Positions 50,375-61,021 of a stretch of DNA of 64,000 nucleotides are shown in pieces. The stretch's first letter is position 1; every line of letters starts with the position of its first letter. The stretch covers positions 162,001 to 226,000 of the forward strand of contig JAAOOA010000155.1 in NCBI GenBank assembly GCA_012861695.1. Reading direction: 5' to 3'. The DNA is from Trematomus loennbergii (lineage: Eukaryota > Chordata > Actinopteri > Perciformes > Nototheniidae). The position numbers were made by a program, and so were the translations under genes. The notes under the pieces are model-generated. The model saw only the letters and a list, made by a program, of their open reading frames with translations, made no database searches and was not told the origin of the DNA.

Positions 50375-51061
50375 TTAAAGGGGACCTATCATGCAAAATG
50401 CACTTTGTGATGTCTTTATACATAAATACGTGTCCCCGGTGCGTCGGGGAACTCACGCAGCGTCAGAAAATAAAACCCTCTCTCTTTTCCTCCGTACCCA
50501 AACTTTTAAAAACGGGGGTAAAACGAGCGGATACAGATTTGCTGACGATATGACGTCAAATCGGCGGAGGACCCTCAGAAGTTGCTATCAGAACAATGCC
50601 TGACGTGTTTTGGACGTAATTCGTCTTTGTTTACATTAGCAAGCCTGGCTAACACTCAGAGCTAACCTGTACTGGAGAGCACATGTGTTTAAAAAGCAGG
50701 AAATGAAAAAGGAACTCACTTGTGATAAACCTGCAAGAGAAAAAGCATTTGAGCTCCATCCATAAATAATCCTCGATGTGGTTTAGAACAGGATGGCGTT
50801 TTATCACAGCAGAATTGAACTTTATCTCCGGTGGAATTCTGATCAGGCATTAGCTCCGCCTCCTCTTTTTTCTTTTTTCAGCTAAGGACCCAAAATCCGC
50901 GTTTCTCTAACAGGGCTGCAAAAGAGGGTATGAGCAGTATGAGGCATGGCTACAATGGGTGATCTGTTTGGGATTTTAAGCATAACACTTCACAGACATG
51001 TTTTGTATAGGTATGGCCCTACAATATATTTTTCCAATATAGCATAATAGGTCCACTTTAA
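50375..51061 (-). mobile_element. TTAA-flanked MITE, family A copy 2 (inverted)
   Basis: TTAAAGGGGACCTATCATGC opens it and AGCATAATAGGTCCACTTTAA closes it, with TTAA at both borders. Internally it shares GTGTCCCCGG, AGGGTTTTATTTTC-type and GCTAACACTCAGAGC-type phrases (inverted) with 4454-5167. Confidence 0.82.
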
Positions 51062-51582
51062 GCTACGTGTTGATTTACAATCCCTCTGCCGTTTATTGCA
51101 GTCGTTAAACAGCCAGTATACTCGGTGTGATACAGATACACTTCTTGTATATTTCACTGCAGCCTTACACTCAGTGCTCTAACCTGCTTTCAGATGCAGT
51201 GTTGTTTTACCATAATTAGGTAAGTTTGTTTAGCTGAACTAATTATCCGCTCTGAAGGGCTGGCTCTGCTCTGCTCTGAATGTGGCTCTTTAAAGTGTTG
51301 ATTGCCTTTTGTGAGGGTCTGACCTGCAGGCTGCCGGCCCCCAAGGGTCCGACCTGAGCAGGGTGTGGCTGCTGATTGGAGACACTGACTGCAGGTCGTG
51401 GTTGTGCTTAACTTTTCAGACAGCTTTCAAATTATTCTGACCGCAGGGCAGGAGTGTTAGCCCCCTGCCCCGCCCTGCAGAAACAGAAGCGGTTTCTGAC
51501 CTCCTCCCTCGTCATCTAGCAGAGCAGCGAGCAGTGTTACATTAAAAAAAACCTATCTTTTTAATATGGCTTTTAATTTGGG

Positions 51583-52450
51583 TTAAAGGTCCCATGTCAC
51601 GGCCATTTCCACTGATCATAATTCCATTGTTGAGGTCTACTAGAATAGATTTACATTGTTCAATGTTCCAAACTCACATTGGTTTCTCATACAGCATCTC
51701 TGTATAGTATGTGTATTCACTCTCTGTCCTACACGGCTTGTTGGAGCTCCTGCCCCCCCCCCCCCTCCCTGTGAGCCCACTGTGCTCTGATTGGTCAGCT
51801 CGCCCACTCTGTTCTGATGAGTCTACCACCGTTACAGCGGAACATCAGTGATTATGTGTTACAATGGCGTTGTTAGCAACCAGAAAATGACACCAGTAAG
51901 GACAAACAGATGAGAATGCTGCGGGGTCTGGGTGCCGTGTTGGCGGGACGTTGCGCGGCTCGCTGCTGTGAGGAGGGGACAGTGTGAGCTCTATTACTGG
52001 TGTCGTTTCCTGGTTGCTGTGTGGGGTCTGCGAGAAATCCCGAAACTCAGCCTGAACTCAGCCTGAGCACCATGGACGCGGAAAGGGGGGGTGCTGAGGG
52101 GGCTCCAGCACCCCCATCTGCGAGGCTCCAATAGCACCCGCACCCCAAACGTGGCGCACCTACAGTGTAAGCGCGCCACAGTTTCGCCGCTGCGAGGCTC
52201 CACTAGCACCCCTAATATTATTTTAATATTGTTGTGTTTTCTGTAAAGCAGACAAATACAGTTTATTATTATTATTACATATGTAGACAACAAGGTTATT
52301 TATTTTTCTGTCCTTTGATTATATTTAGTATGATAACATGTGTTCTGATTGGTCTAAAGCTTTGAAGTGTGGTACTGATATACTTTGGGGCAATAACTAA
52401 CAGAATAACTTTGACATTATTGGATAAAAGGAAAAATCTCAGTTCAGCTT
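51583..52450. mobile_element. TTAA-bordered MITE-like left end, right end not found
   Basis: TTAAAGGTCCCATGTCACGG at 51583 resembles the termini of the other TTAA families. The interior includes a 13-base C run (51753-51765) and a CTGATTGGTCAGCTCGCCCA stretch. No inverse terminus was located, so the end coordinate is a guess. Confidence 0.4.
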
Positions 52451-53589
52451 TAACATTCAAAGTCAACATTTTTGAAAAATAATGAAAAACCTAAACAATT
52501 TGGAAGCATTTTTTGGCAACATATCAAGGCAATAATGAAACCTGGTTGTACATGATATGCATCGTTAACACTTACCACTAATGCACTCTTGTTAAACGTC
52601 CTGCACGTGATGTATTTGTTTTGCAATGCATATGTGAGTTTGATATTCAACGTGTTGCATTTTCATAATACAAACGCTCAACGGTGCTCCTTTTTGGTTC
52701 TGAGATACAGCCATATTCTAATCGTCCTATATTTTCGTCTTTGGGCACTATGTTTTTCCTTAAAATATAATAAAATGCATAGAAATAACATAAGTCCAAT
52801 GTGCCCACACGCTAAATAAACTATGAGAAGAAAAACGTCCTTTTCAGCCAAATATTTATGACTGATTTTGACTTTTCCAATTTTAGCTTGCATAGTTTTC
52901 AGTTAAAAAATAGGTTCTGCTAGATTTAGACACTTTAAAAAAAAAAGTTGTAATTAGGGCATTCCCATGCATGATCCACAAAGCTCTAAATGCAGCTTCC
53001 CAGTTAAATATAGAAAAAAAAGTCACACTTCATGAAGTCATTCCCACATTTTCTAAAGAGCACCATCACACTATCTAAATCAATGCATGTTTCCAAAACA
53101 GATCTACATCAGTCATCTCTGATAGATACAAGCAATCTACAGGAGTCACATTGTTGTTCTCTGGGGGGTTGGGGGGTGCGGGGGTCTGCATGAGGATTGC
53201 TTAGGGGACGCAGAGGAGCTTTTCTTATGCTAATGCTGCTGCAGGTTAACTCTCACAGAACCACAGACTGCACCTCTCACTCTGCAGCCTGCTGCCGGCC
53301 TCATGGATTACTTTTATCCAACTCCATTGAATTTGATCCATTTGGGAATACATTTAAAAACATCGTGCGCCTATATGGACAAAACAAAGCATGCACATAA
53401 CATTGGTTTACGTTAAATAAGATAGAATTGAAGCAAAGGCAGTGCAATTAAGATAGAAATCTTCCAAAGTTGTAGTTTTTGATGTATTTTTGCTGCTTTT
53501 TCTCCATTGCCATATAGTTTACTGTTGGGGGAAAGTGAGGAAAATGAATGCGTATTATTGCAGCTATTCTTTTAGCACGTCCACCAAGA
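52451..53589. other. tp63 intron 3 upstream of the deltaN promoter
   Basis: Largely free of recognisable transposons over about 1.1 kb, unlike the DNA on its left. Contains an ATGCTAAT octamer-like motif at about 53228. This may be proximal regulatory DNA for the internal promoter; that is inference from position. Confidence 0.35.
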
Positions 53590-53760
53590 AAAATAGTAAC
53601 CCTCTGCTCAGCTAAAACCTTGAAGGAGCTTCAAAGGTGTCGTAAGGAGACGCTGCTTCTCCTGCAGAAAGGGTGTGGTCTCAGGTGTTGGACAGGTAGA
53701 GCCCTCCCCCCTCTCTCCTCCCGGTATATATGACCTCCCAGAAGATTCCTATAGAAGCTC
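53590..53760 (+). promoter_or_regulatory. tp63: tp63 internal (deltaN) promoter
   Basis: TATATAT at 53725-53731 sits 151-157 bp before the deltaN ATG, so initiation would be expected about 25-30 bp further, near 53755-53760, giving a 5' UTR of roughly 120-125 nt. Upstream are a TTCAAAG motif (53630-53636, fitting the TCF/LEF core WWCAAAG), GGGTGTGG (KLF/Sp-type) and two CAGGT E-box cores at about 53682 and 53693. A pyrimidine-rich CCCTCCCCCCTCTCTCCTCCC tract borders the TATA box. In vertebrates the deltaN transcript begins from an internal promoter in this same intron. The motifs are direct observations; factor binding is inference. Confidence 0.7.
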
Positions 53761-53881
53761 CTGCCTGTCCACTTTGCATCCGTCGTCCACATCGCTCCTT
53801 CAGAGTGACGAAAAAGAGATTTGTGGAATCCTGGAGCCAGTGGAGCACACAGCAGCAGCTCTGCTCAACCTCAGCGCCAAC

Positions 53882-53923
53882 ATGTTGTACCTGGAGACGG
53901 GCTCCACCACGGCCTACAGTGAG
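53882..53923 (+). CDS. tp63: tp63 deltaN first coding exon
   Basis: ATG in good context (GCCAACATGT) encodes MLYLETGSTTAYSE and stops at donor GAG|GTAAGG, phase 0, to join exon 4. The human deltaN start is also 14 residues, beginning MLYLE and ending FSE. Residues 6-12 vary, as is usual here. DeltaN proteins lack the TA activation helix and are the main form in basal epidermis and in the fish embryonic ectoderm. The frame is open upstream to 53675, but that segment crosses the TATA box and offers no other in-frame ATG after the expected start site, so ATG 53882 is preferred. Confidence 0.95.
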
Positions 53924-54170
53924 GTAAGGCTTCCTGGAGATGGATCCCCGGAGCTCCATGGGACAGTGAAACACCACAAAACAGTTGAAGGCCTTTTATT
54001 TTGGGGCCTAAAGTTAATGTCAGTCCTCTAAATAATCTAGAAATTACTTGACACTGGATACTTTTGGGGTAACCAACGCGTGCTGTGATTTGTCATAGAT
54101 TTTGTTCATTTAAAGGGAGTGACGGCTACTAATGAAAGACTAGAAAACGCGGGGAACATGGTTTTGCATT

Positions 54171-54210
54171 TGTGTGAGTGTGTGTGTGTGAGTGTGTGTG
54201 TGTGTGTGTT
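54171..54210. repeat. Short (GT)n
   Basis: Imperfect GT run with GAG interruptions. Confidence 0.9.
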
Positions 54211-57200
54211 TGCGTGCACATCTGTATGTGAGCAGGGGAATGTAAACACCTGGAGATTTTATTTTTTCTCTTGTGAAATGGCTGCTGTCTGGCTTTGCTG
54301 TGATTTGAAGAGTAGGAACGTTGAATGTGAACATTTTCCAAAAGGCGTTGGAGGTTTTTCATTTTCCGTGCTGCAAAGTTTTAGCTCCTTTCATTGGAAA
54401 CTATTAAAATATAAAGAATACCAAAAGTAAATGAAAGAAAGCATCTTATTGTGAAGTCATTAGAAACCTTTTATGATAACATTTTGTGCTTTGTTGGATT
54501 AAGATGGGAGTTTTCCTTTGCTCTTAGCGCCTCTCTTTAAGACGCCTGAAGTTTACATTAAACACTTTTTTGTTACTTGAGAAAAACAAATCGCAAATGA
54601 CGTTTTTTATTCATCAAATTGAGAAATATTTCTCCGTTTCAGAAGAAAAATCTGAGTTTGGATTCCCATTTTTCACTCTGAAAGTGCAAGCGTCGTGATT
54701 GATGGCTCTGTGTTTGCACGGTAAACACCTGGAGGATGTTTCACAGTCAATTCAATGATAAGAAGTTTGTACAGAAGTTACTTTCAGCTTATTTTTTCTC
54801 AATCAGAAGACATGACATTATTGTGATTTTGGGACGTTTGTCTTTTCATCAGTTTAACCATCATTCTGTCCTAGCAACACAGAAATAATTGGGCCTTTCA
54901 GCTTCATATTATTTGTCTTAAAGTGTGAAAAACATTGCTTTAATTTCAGGATGTTCTGTATTTGTACTGAGACTTTAGGCGTCTTTTCTTTAGTGAACTC
55001 TTGTGTCTCGCTCCTTGTGTTTTTCACCAACCGAGCCCTGCATCCACACAGCGGCGCGCTGATGGATCCTCAGATTGCAGGTTGCAGATAGCAGGTGTGT
55101 CAGGTCACTGTCTTTTAAGTTGTTGAGCAGGGGGTCTTTAAGTGGTGTCCGGCTCAGGGTGTGTGTGAGGGGGGGTGTCAGGTTCCCCCAGCCTGCTAGG
55201 AGCCGCTGCCAGGCGCTGCTGTTTAGTCCAGCATCGTAATTGCTTTAATGGTGTGTTGATGTAGATACAATCACCTACTCTGCCCACCCCAGCAGGTATA
55301 AAAGGTGTAGATCGACCCCCACCCCAGCCCCACCTCACTTCACCTCACCCCCCTCCACCCTGTTGATCCTTTAATGCCTCCCTCCCCTGTGGTCACTCAT
55401 CACGGTCCCCTCGATGCTCTCATGCAAAGGGTCACCAGAGAGTGGGAGTTATTCCCCCTCAGGCCGGGTCTGCTCTGGTTCCTGTCGTCTGTTTTATCAC
55501 CGAACAGCAGCACTAATGCACTCTGGGTCCCCTTAAAGGCTTCGGAACATTTTGAGTTTTTGTGCTATTTTGCTTTCATAACAAGTCTTTTTTTTAGCCT
55601 GGTGAAAGAAAACATCCAAAATACATATTAAGGTGTTTATTTCACTCACTTTTGATTATGTGTGTCTGTAGATTTCTCCTACAATCCCTATAAGTAATAA
55701 CGCCTTATATGCTTATTTAAAAAAAGCTTTTAAGAAAACTTGTAATACTAAATATTATTGTTTAATGTAACGTATGAACTGGCGAGGTTTCATGGTGATA
55801 TCTATTGCATTTTTACGCTATTCACCTGTAGTGTGTACAAAATGGATGGATTTTACAAAACATAGCAAGGCATGGTTTCTCAAATTGTGTTTTTTCTACT
55901 ACTCTGCTTTTTAGTTTAATTCCTATCTATATTCTGAAGGTTAGTCAGAGGGCTTTGTTCACACGTCATCAACAGCCTGATTTATAGAGCATTTTATTCA
56001 TAAACTGACAGTACTTTCTGATTTATGGAGTGATACGAAGAGATCTCCAAAATCCCCTCTGTAAAAACCTTTGACTCTAATTTGTGAAAAAAAATCAAAC
56101 ATGACCTTTGGCTTCATCAGATATTCAAATGTCTGTTATGTAACGCAACCTTCTCAAATGTACAATTAACATTTATGCAACAGTGTGACTTTCATAGCGT
56201 TGTGTAAGAGTCTTATGAGAAGTTTTTATTGGCTTGACATTCTGCCTGCAGTGTTGACAGAGATGACTAGAGCGCTGCAGGATGATTTTTTTTTTGTCAA
56301 CCAACCCCCGGAGATAGCTCATGGCTCATTGGGATTTTTCCATTGGATTGTAGTGGAAAATAAGCTCTGTGGCGAACAACACATTATGACACTGACATGG
56401 CATGCAAAAAACTAATGTAAGAATTGAAACGAACGGTTGCACAACTTCACATCACCACGACTCAACTAAAAGGTGGTGCAGAAATGCTGACTCATTTCCC
56501 GGATATGGGACTCATTTCTGCATCATCATGATCTGAAGCCTTTCAACACGGTTGTCCTTAATAATCAAACCACTGTTTGGACAGTATTTTAATTTGTTTA
56601 ACAAGCCTAGATGACACTCTTAAGGTTTCTACAAAGACATACTTATCCTGACAACATATTAGGTTGTTAATGAGGTCGTTTTCTTTTGTGGGTAATGCAA
56701 AAGAAATGTAAGAATCGGGGCTAACGTTAAGTTGCATTAATGCAAATTCTGGATTTGAAAGCCATAAGATTATTAAGCAAATTACTTAAAGCAATAGTGT
56801 TAATCTACACCACAAGAAATACCTTAAATGTGACACCATGCCACTAACCTTTAAGCTAGTGCTGCATTGTGTGTTTGAATCATCTGATATGTGTAGTAGC
56901 TATGTCAGATCGTAATCAACAGACTTTTATTCTGGAGTCTCCTCTCCCTGCCGACCCCAGCACTTATCTCAGACAAAGAAGAGCTGAAAAACAGACTGCA
57001 CCACCTTTTAAAAGCGTTATTAAAGGCTGTTGAGGATGTCAAGCTGCTGATTTACCGTGTTCCCAAAGGCCTCGACACACACGCTGTAAACACAAGGAAT
57101 TTTTAGGAGCAGCTGAGGTGGTTATTAGATGGTTTTCTGTATTATAGTGGAATAAGATCTGATGAAAGGTCTTTTTAAAGCTTGATAGCCCAACTTCCAC

Positions 57201-57607
57201 TCGATTAAACATTAAAACACGATGAGCTCAATTATCCTTTTATCCTTTAATTCATTTAGACCAGCAGCAGCACTATCCAGTGCCCTGTAGTTAATGGGAA
57301 GTATTCAATGTCAGGCTTTTCTTCAGAATAATAATTTGACTTTGATAATTGGTGGCTGTCACTCGCTGCTGCTGCTGCTGCACAGTTCAAAAGAAATCAC
57401 TGATATCATGAAGGTGACTTACAGGAAAACACCGTCCAGCTGGAAATAACTCACCCTTTAGTTCACATGAAGAACACCAACTATTCACCTTCTTTTCATT
57501 CACATCGGATAAAATAACATCATTTGAATTGTAGAGTAAATTATTCTTATTTTTTGTCACTTCGGTTTGAAGCATACTATTTTTTTCTCCTCTGATATGG
57601 ATAATCG
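54211..57607. other. tp63 intron between deltaN exon and exon 4
   Basis: Largely single-copy-looking DNA. Notable points are TATAAAAGG at 55297-55305 in a C-rich context and a GCT trinucleotide run at about 57366-57380. No exon was recognised. The low transposon content over 53-57 kb contrasts with 37-52 kb. Confidence 0.45.
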
Positions 57608-57801
57608 TACATTACATTACATTACATGTCACTTGTTAGACGCTTTTATCCAAAGCGACTTACATACTCAATACTGTGTGTAATCCCCACAGGAGCAATT
57701 TGGGGTGAAGTGTCTCAGGGATACAACGACATGCTGACTGCAGTGGGGTTTGAACCTGTTCCGAACACCAACGCACTAGTCCACTGCGCCACACGCCTCC
57801 C
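57608..57801 (-). mobile_element. tRNA-derived SINE, copy 2
   Basis: Same family and orientation as 41375-41568. A-box-like TGGCGCAGTGG and B-box-like GGTTCAAACCCC lie on the minus strand, and ACATTACATTACATTACATG on the plus strand marks the tail. Confidence 0.82.
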
Positions 57802-57974
57802 TCATACACTTATTTGTATACCACTATCTTTTTAAGTGTTTTTTTTGCCTTAATCATGTACTGTATATACAGCTTTTAACTGGTCTTATTCTGCTAAGTA
57901 ATGTCTTCAGTTGTAATGCTTGTGTTGTCCTGTGAAGATGAGTATAAAGTTGCAGGAAATAATAGTGCAATTAC

Positions 57975-58035
57975 CTGAACTACCTCGTTAAGTACATTAC
58001 TTGAGTAAATTAACTTAGTTACTTTCCACCACTGC
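57975..58035 (+). mobile_element. Terminal fragment of the minisatellite-bearing element family
   Basis: AAGTACATTACTTGAGTAAA then TAGTTACTTTCCACCACTG resembles the end of the 12773-14335 element (GTACATTTC... TTACTTGAGTAAAG). Confidence 0.4.
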
Positions 58036-58120
58036 TCTAAGCCCTTTGAGTTTAAACCTTTATATGTGTGTAATTAGCCTATTGTAAGGGAGTGTGTGAG
58101 GAAGGCTGGAGGGTCTACTC

Positions 58121-58297
58121 CAGTGTGTGTGTGTGTGTGTGTCCCACTTGTCCTTTAACACCTGCATCCCCAGTATAACTCTCCAGGCGGCTCCTATATT
58201 CCTAGTTTTTTTAGTGGTGTGAAGCAGCCTCGCGCCACACACACGCACACACACACACACACACACATACACACACACATACACACACACACACACC
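58121..58297. repeat. Opposed (GT)n and (CA)n tracts
   Basis: (GT) at 58121-58141 and (CA) with AT interruptions at 58235-58297, separated by about 90 bp of unique sequence. Complementary dinucleotide tracts this close could pair. Confidence 0.9.
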
Positions 58298-59904
58298 TTG
58301 ACCCCCGTCCTCACACAGCTTCACCCCGCGGCGCTCTGCACAAGTATGTGAGGTTCACTCTGCTGACCTCTCTCAGGTGTGTCTGTCTGTAAAGGAGCAA
58401 AGCTTTAAATGTCACTGCTTTACAGGATTACTTCACCCACAAAATGACCATCTGACCAGTGTTACCTTGCATTTCTGGAGAAAAAAGTGATGAGTTTAGT
58501 AAAGTAAATGTTTAATAAACTACATTTGTAACAGAAAAACTATAAAAAAAACATCCATTTACAAGCAACACTTCGCAGGCCTTAATCTAATGTGTTATTA
58601 TAACTTGCATGAAAACATTTGCCCATTTGCAAGTCAGATTTTTTTTTACATTTTACCCAAATGCCGAACTGCGTATCATTTACTTACCGTCTGTTACCTT
58701 GAGCATAAACAACTTATGTTGTACAGGTGAGCAAGGGGCCAAAGCTTTTTCAGAATAAGGTTTTAGTGGAAGTGAATGAATTTATCAAGCATGCAAGAAA
58801 CAACATTTTTTTAACTAAGAATTTGAGGTAAATGCGTGAAAAACAACCGCAGAAATGCACATTTTAGGGTTGATTTCTTTTCTTTTTTAGTATAACATAT
58901 TAATTGGCAAGTGCTGACAACTCGACTTGCTTCTTCTTGTGAGATTTTCTGTTACATAGTGTTTATAAAGTACATATTTGTTCATCGTGGGTTCATTGTT
59001 TGTAAACGCTTTTTTAGATGTGGGTTTGCCTCCATTTACTTTTAATCATCAAGACTTTTCTCGATAAACTTCATTCACAGTGGAGGTGTCTTAAAGGTTA
59101 CACGGTTTGAGTATTTATATTTTTAAGGTTGAAATGCTCCTTTGATAGTTAAATGACCACAGTAGTCCGGTGGTCATCTGGCTGCGGCTAACACCTGGCA
59201 GAGTGAGGGGTGTGAGGCGGACAGCTGTGGTCGGCCGTGCTTGAAATAAACAAGAGGCCCTGCAGAGATTAATGGTGTTGCTGTCTGAAGAGCGAGGGCC
59301 ATGGCACCTCGTCCAGGAATGTGCCGTTTATAAATGGAAAGGAATGGGCTGAGAGGAAGGGGCTGGCTGCGGCCCAGGTGTATCTCCATCCTGCTCAAAG
59401 CACACATCTAATACCACTCCTCTGTCTGCATAGCTGCGACACCGCATTGATCCATCCCAATGAAATCTGACCTTTAATAGACATCAAGACATATCTGGGT
59501 GTCAGGAAGGAGTTAGACTGTAAACACAACACAAGGGAAGATGAGTTATGTGACTCTCAAAGTCAACTTCATTGTCAGTCTTTCAGTTTGTGTGTACAGA
59601 CAGAGAGATCGAAATACCGTTTCCCACAATCCCAAAAACAAATATAAGAATATATATATACCTATATATATATATGCACACATTAAGACCTAAATAAAAG
59701 CACAACAATCAATCAATTACTCTGCTGTTACAAGCATTTTTTTTCTTTTGGTCAAACAGATCATCACTTCCTGTTGTTTCAAAAAACACACTTTTTTACA
59801 TTTTAACCAACGCTTATTGGAAGCAACTGATTATATAAACGTTAACAGCCTTAATATCCAAGTTTCATGTGACTTTTCTAATTAGCAGAGACATTTAAAA
59901 TTTA
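58298..59904. other. tp63 intron, no recognised feature
   Basis: AT-rich. A short TATA microsatellite lies at 59651-59675 and a LINE-tail-like phrase (AAAGTCAACTTCATTGTCAG) at 59559. Confidence 0.4.
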
Positions 59905-59930
59905 ACTGTTTCTTTAAAGATCGAACGCCA

Positions 59931-60668
59931 CCAAACACAGATTAAAACTAAGTAATGAGCCTGTTTTGAAAATGTAAGAAGTAGAAAGTACAGGTATTGT
60001 GTTCAAAATGAGAAGTAGAAAGTACAGGTATTTGTGTTCAAAATGTAAGAAGTAGAAAGTACAGGTATTTGAGTTCAACATGTAAGAAGTAGAAAGTACA
60101 GGTATTTGTGTTAAAAATGTAAGAAGTAGAAAGTACAGGTATTTGTGTTCAACATGTAAGAAGTAGAAAGTACAGGTATTTGTGTTCAAAATGTAAGAAG
60201 TAGAAAGTACAGGTATTTGTGTTCAAATGTAAGAAGTAGAAAGTACAGGTATTTGTGTTCAACATGTAAGAAGTAGAAAGTACAGGTATTTGGGTTCAAA
60301 ATGTAAGAAGTAGAAAGTACAGGTATTTGTGTTCAACATGTAAGAAGTAGAAAGTACAGGTATTTGTGTTCAACATGTAAGAAGTAGAAAGTACAGGTAT
60401 TTGTGTTCAAAATGTAACAAGTAGAAAGTACAGGTATTTGTGTTCAACATGTAAGAAGTAGAAAGTACAGGTATTTGTGTTCAACATGTAAGAAGTAGAA
60501 AGTACAGGTATTTGTGTTCAACATGTAAGAAGTAGAAAGTACAGGTATTTGTGTTCAAAATGTAAGAAGTAGAAAGTACAGGTATTTGTGTTCAAAATGT
60601 AAGAAGTCAAAGTAAAAAGTCATCAGAAAAATAAGTAGTGGAGTAAAGTACTGATACCAGAGAAATGT
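59931..60668 (-). mobile_element. MITE-like element with internal minisatellite, copy 3
   Basis: The left side (GAGCCTGTTTTGAAAATGTAAG) is the inverse of the right arm of copy 2. On the right side the array is followed by TCAAAGTAAAAAGTCATCAG and breaks off at ATACCAGAGAAATGTACTG, about 55 bp short of the CCACCTCTG end. A ~26 bp imperfect direct repeat flanks the insert (59905-59930 and 60669-60694). Its right edge is about 74 bp before exon 4. Confidence 0.72.
59971..60607 (-). repeat. Minisatellite array 3, 36-37 bp unit
   Basis: About 17 units, in the same orientation as array 1. More units here carry TTCAAAATG than in array 1. Confidence 0.97.
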
Positions 60669-60742
60669 ACTGTTTCTTTACGGATCGAACGACCTCAATT
60701 CCCCGGATAACCAACGATGCCATTTCTTTGTTTTGTCTCCAG

Positions 60743-60999
60743 TCGCAGTACACGAACCTGGGTCTCCTGAACAGCATGGATCAGAGCATCCAGAACGGAG
60801 GCTCCACCTCCACCAGCCCCACAACAACGATCACTCCCAGAACAACGTGGCGGCGCCCTCACCCTACTCCCAGCCCAGCTCCACCTTCGACGCCCTCTCC
60901 CCCTCCCCCGCCATCCCCTCCAACACAGACTACGCCGGGACACACACCTTCGACGTGTCCTTCCAGCAGTCCAGCACCGCAAAATCTGCCACCTGGACG
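60743..60999 (+). CDS. tp63: tp63 exon 4 (shared; one-base frame disruption)
   Basis: Acceptor TTTTGTCTCCAG ends at 60742. The exon opens [20 protein letters not shown] and ends [10 protein letters not shown] at donor ACG|GTAAGA. It is the first exon common to TA and deltaN forms and leads into the DNA-binding domain. It is 257 nt long. By my count the human exon is 255 nt (85 codons, phase 0 at both ends), so 258 would be expected. Between 60820 and 60821 one base is missing: before it the protein matches in one frame (to STSTSP), after it in another ([32 protein letters not shown]). Both parts are well conserved, which argues for an assembly error rather than an old pseudogene. Confidence 0.97.
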
Positions 61000-61021
61000 G
61001 TAAGAATCACATATCACAGCA

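Noticed and set aside
55297..55305. TATAAAAGG motif as another tp63 promoter
   Set aside because: No first exon with a donor in phase with exon 4 is visible downstream; probably chance.
60743..60999. Assignment of the gene to tp73 or tp53
   Set aside because: MLYLE deltaN exon, ISMDCI in exon 3, [12 protein letters not shown] and [16 protein letters not shown] in exon 4 are p63 features; p73 has different sequences at these places.
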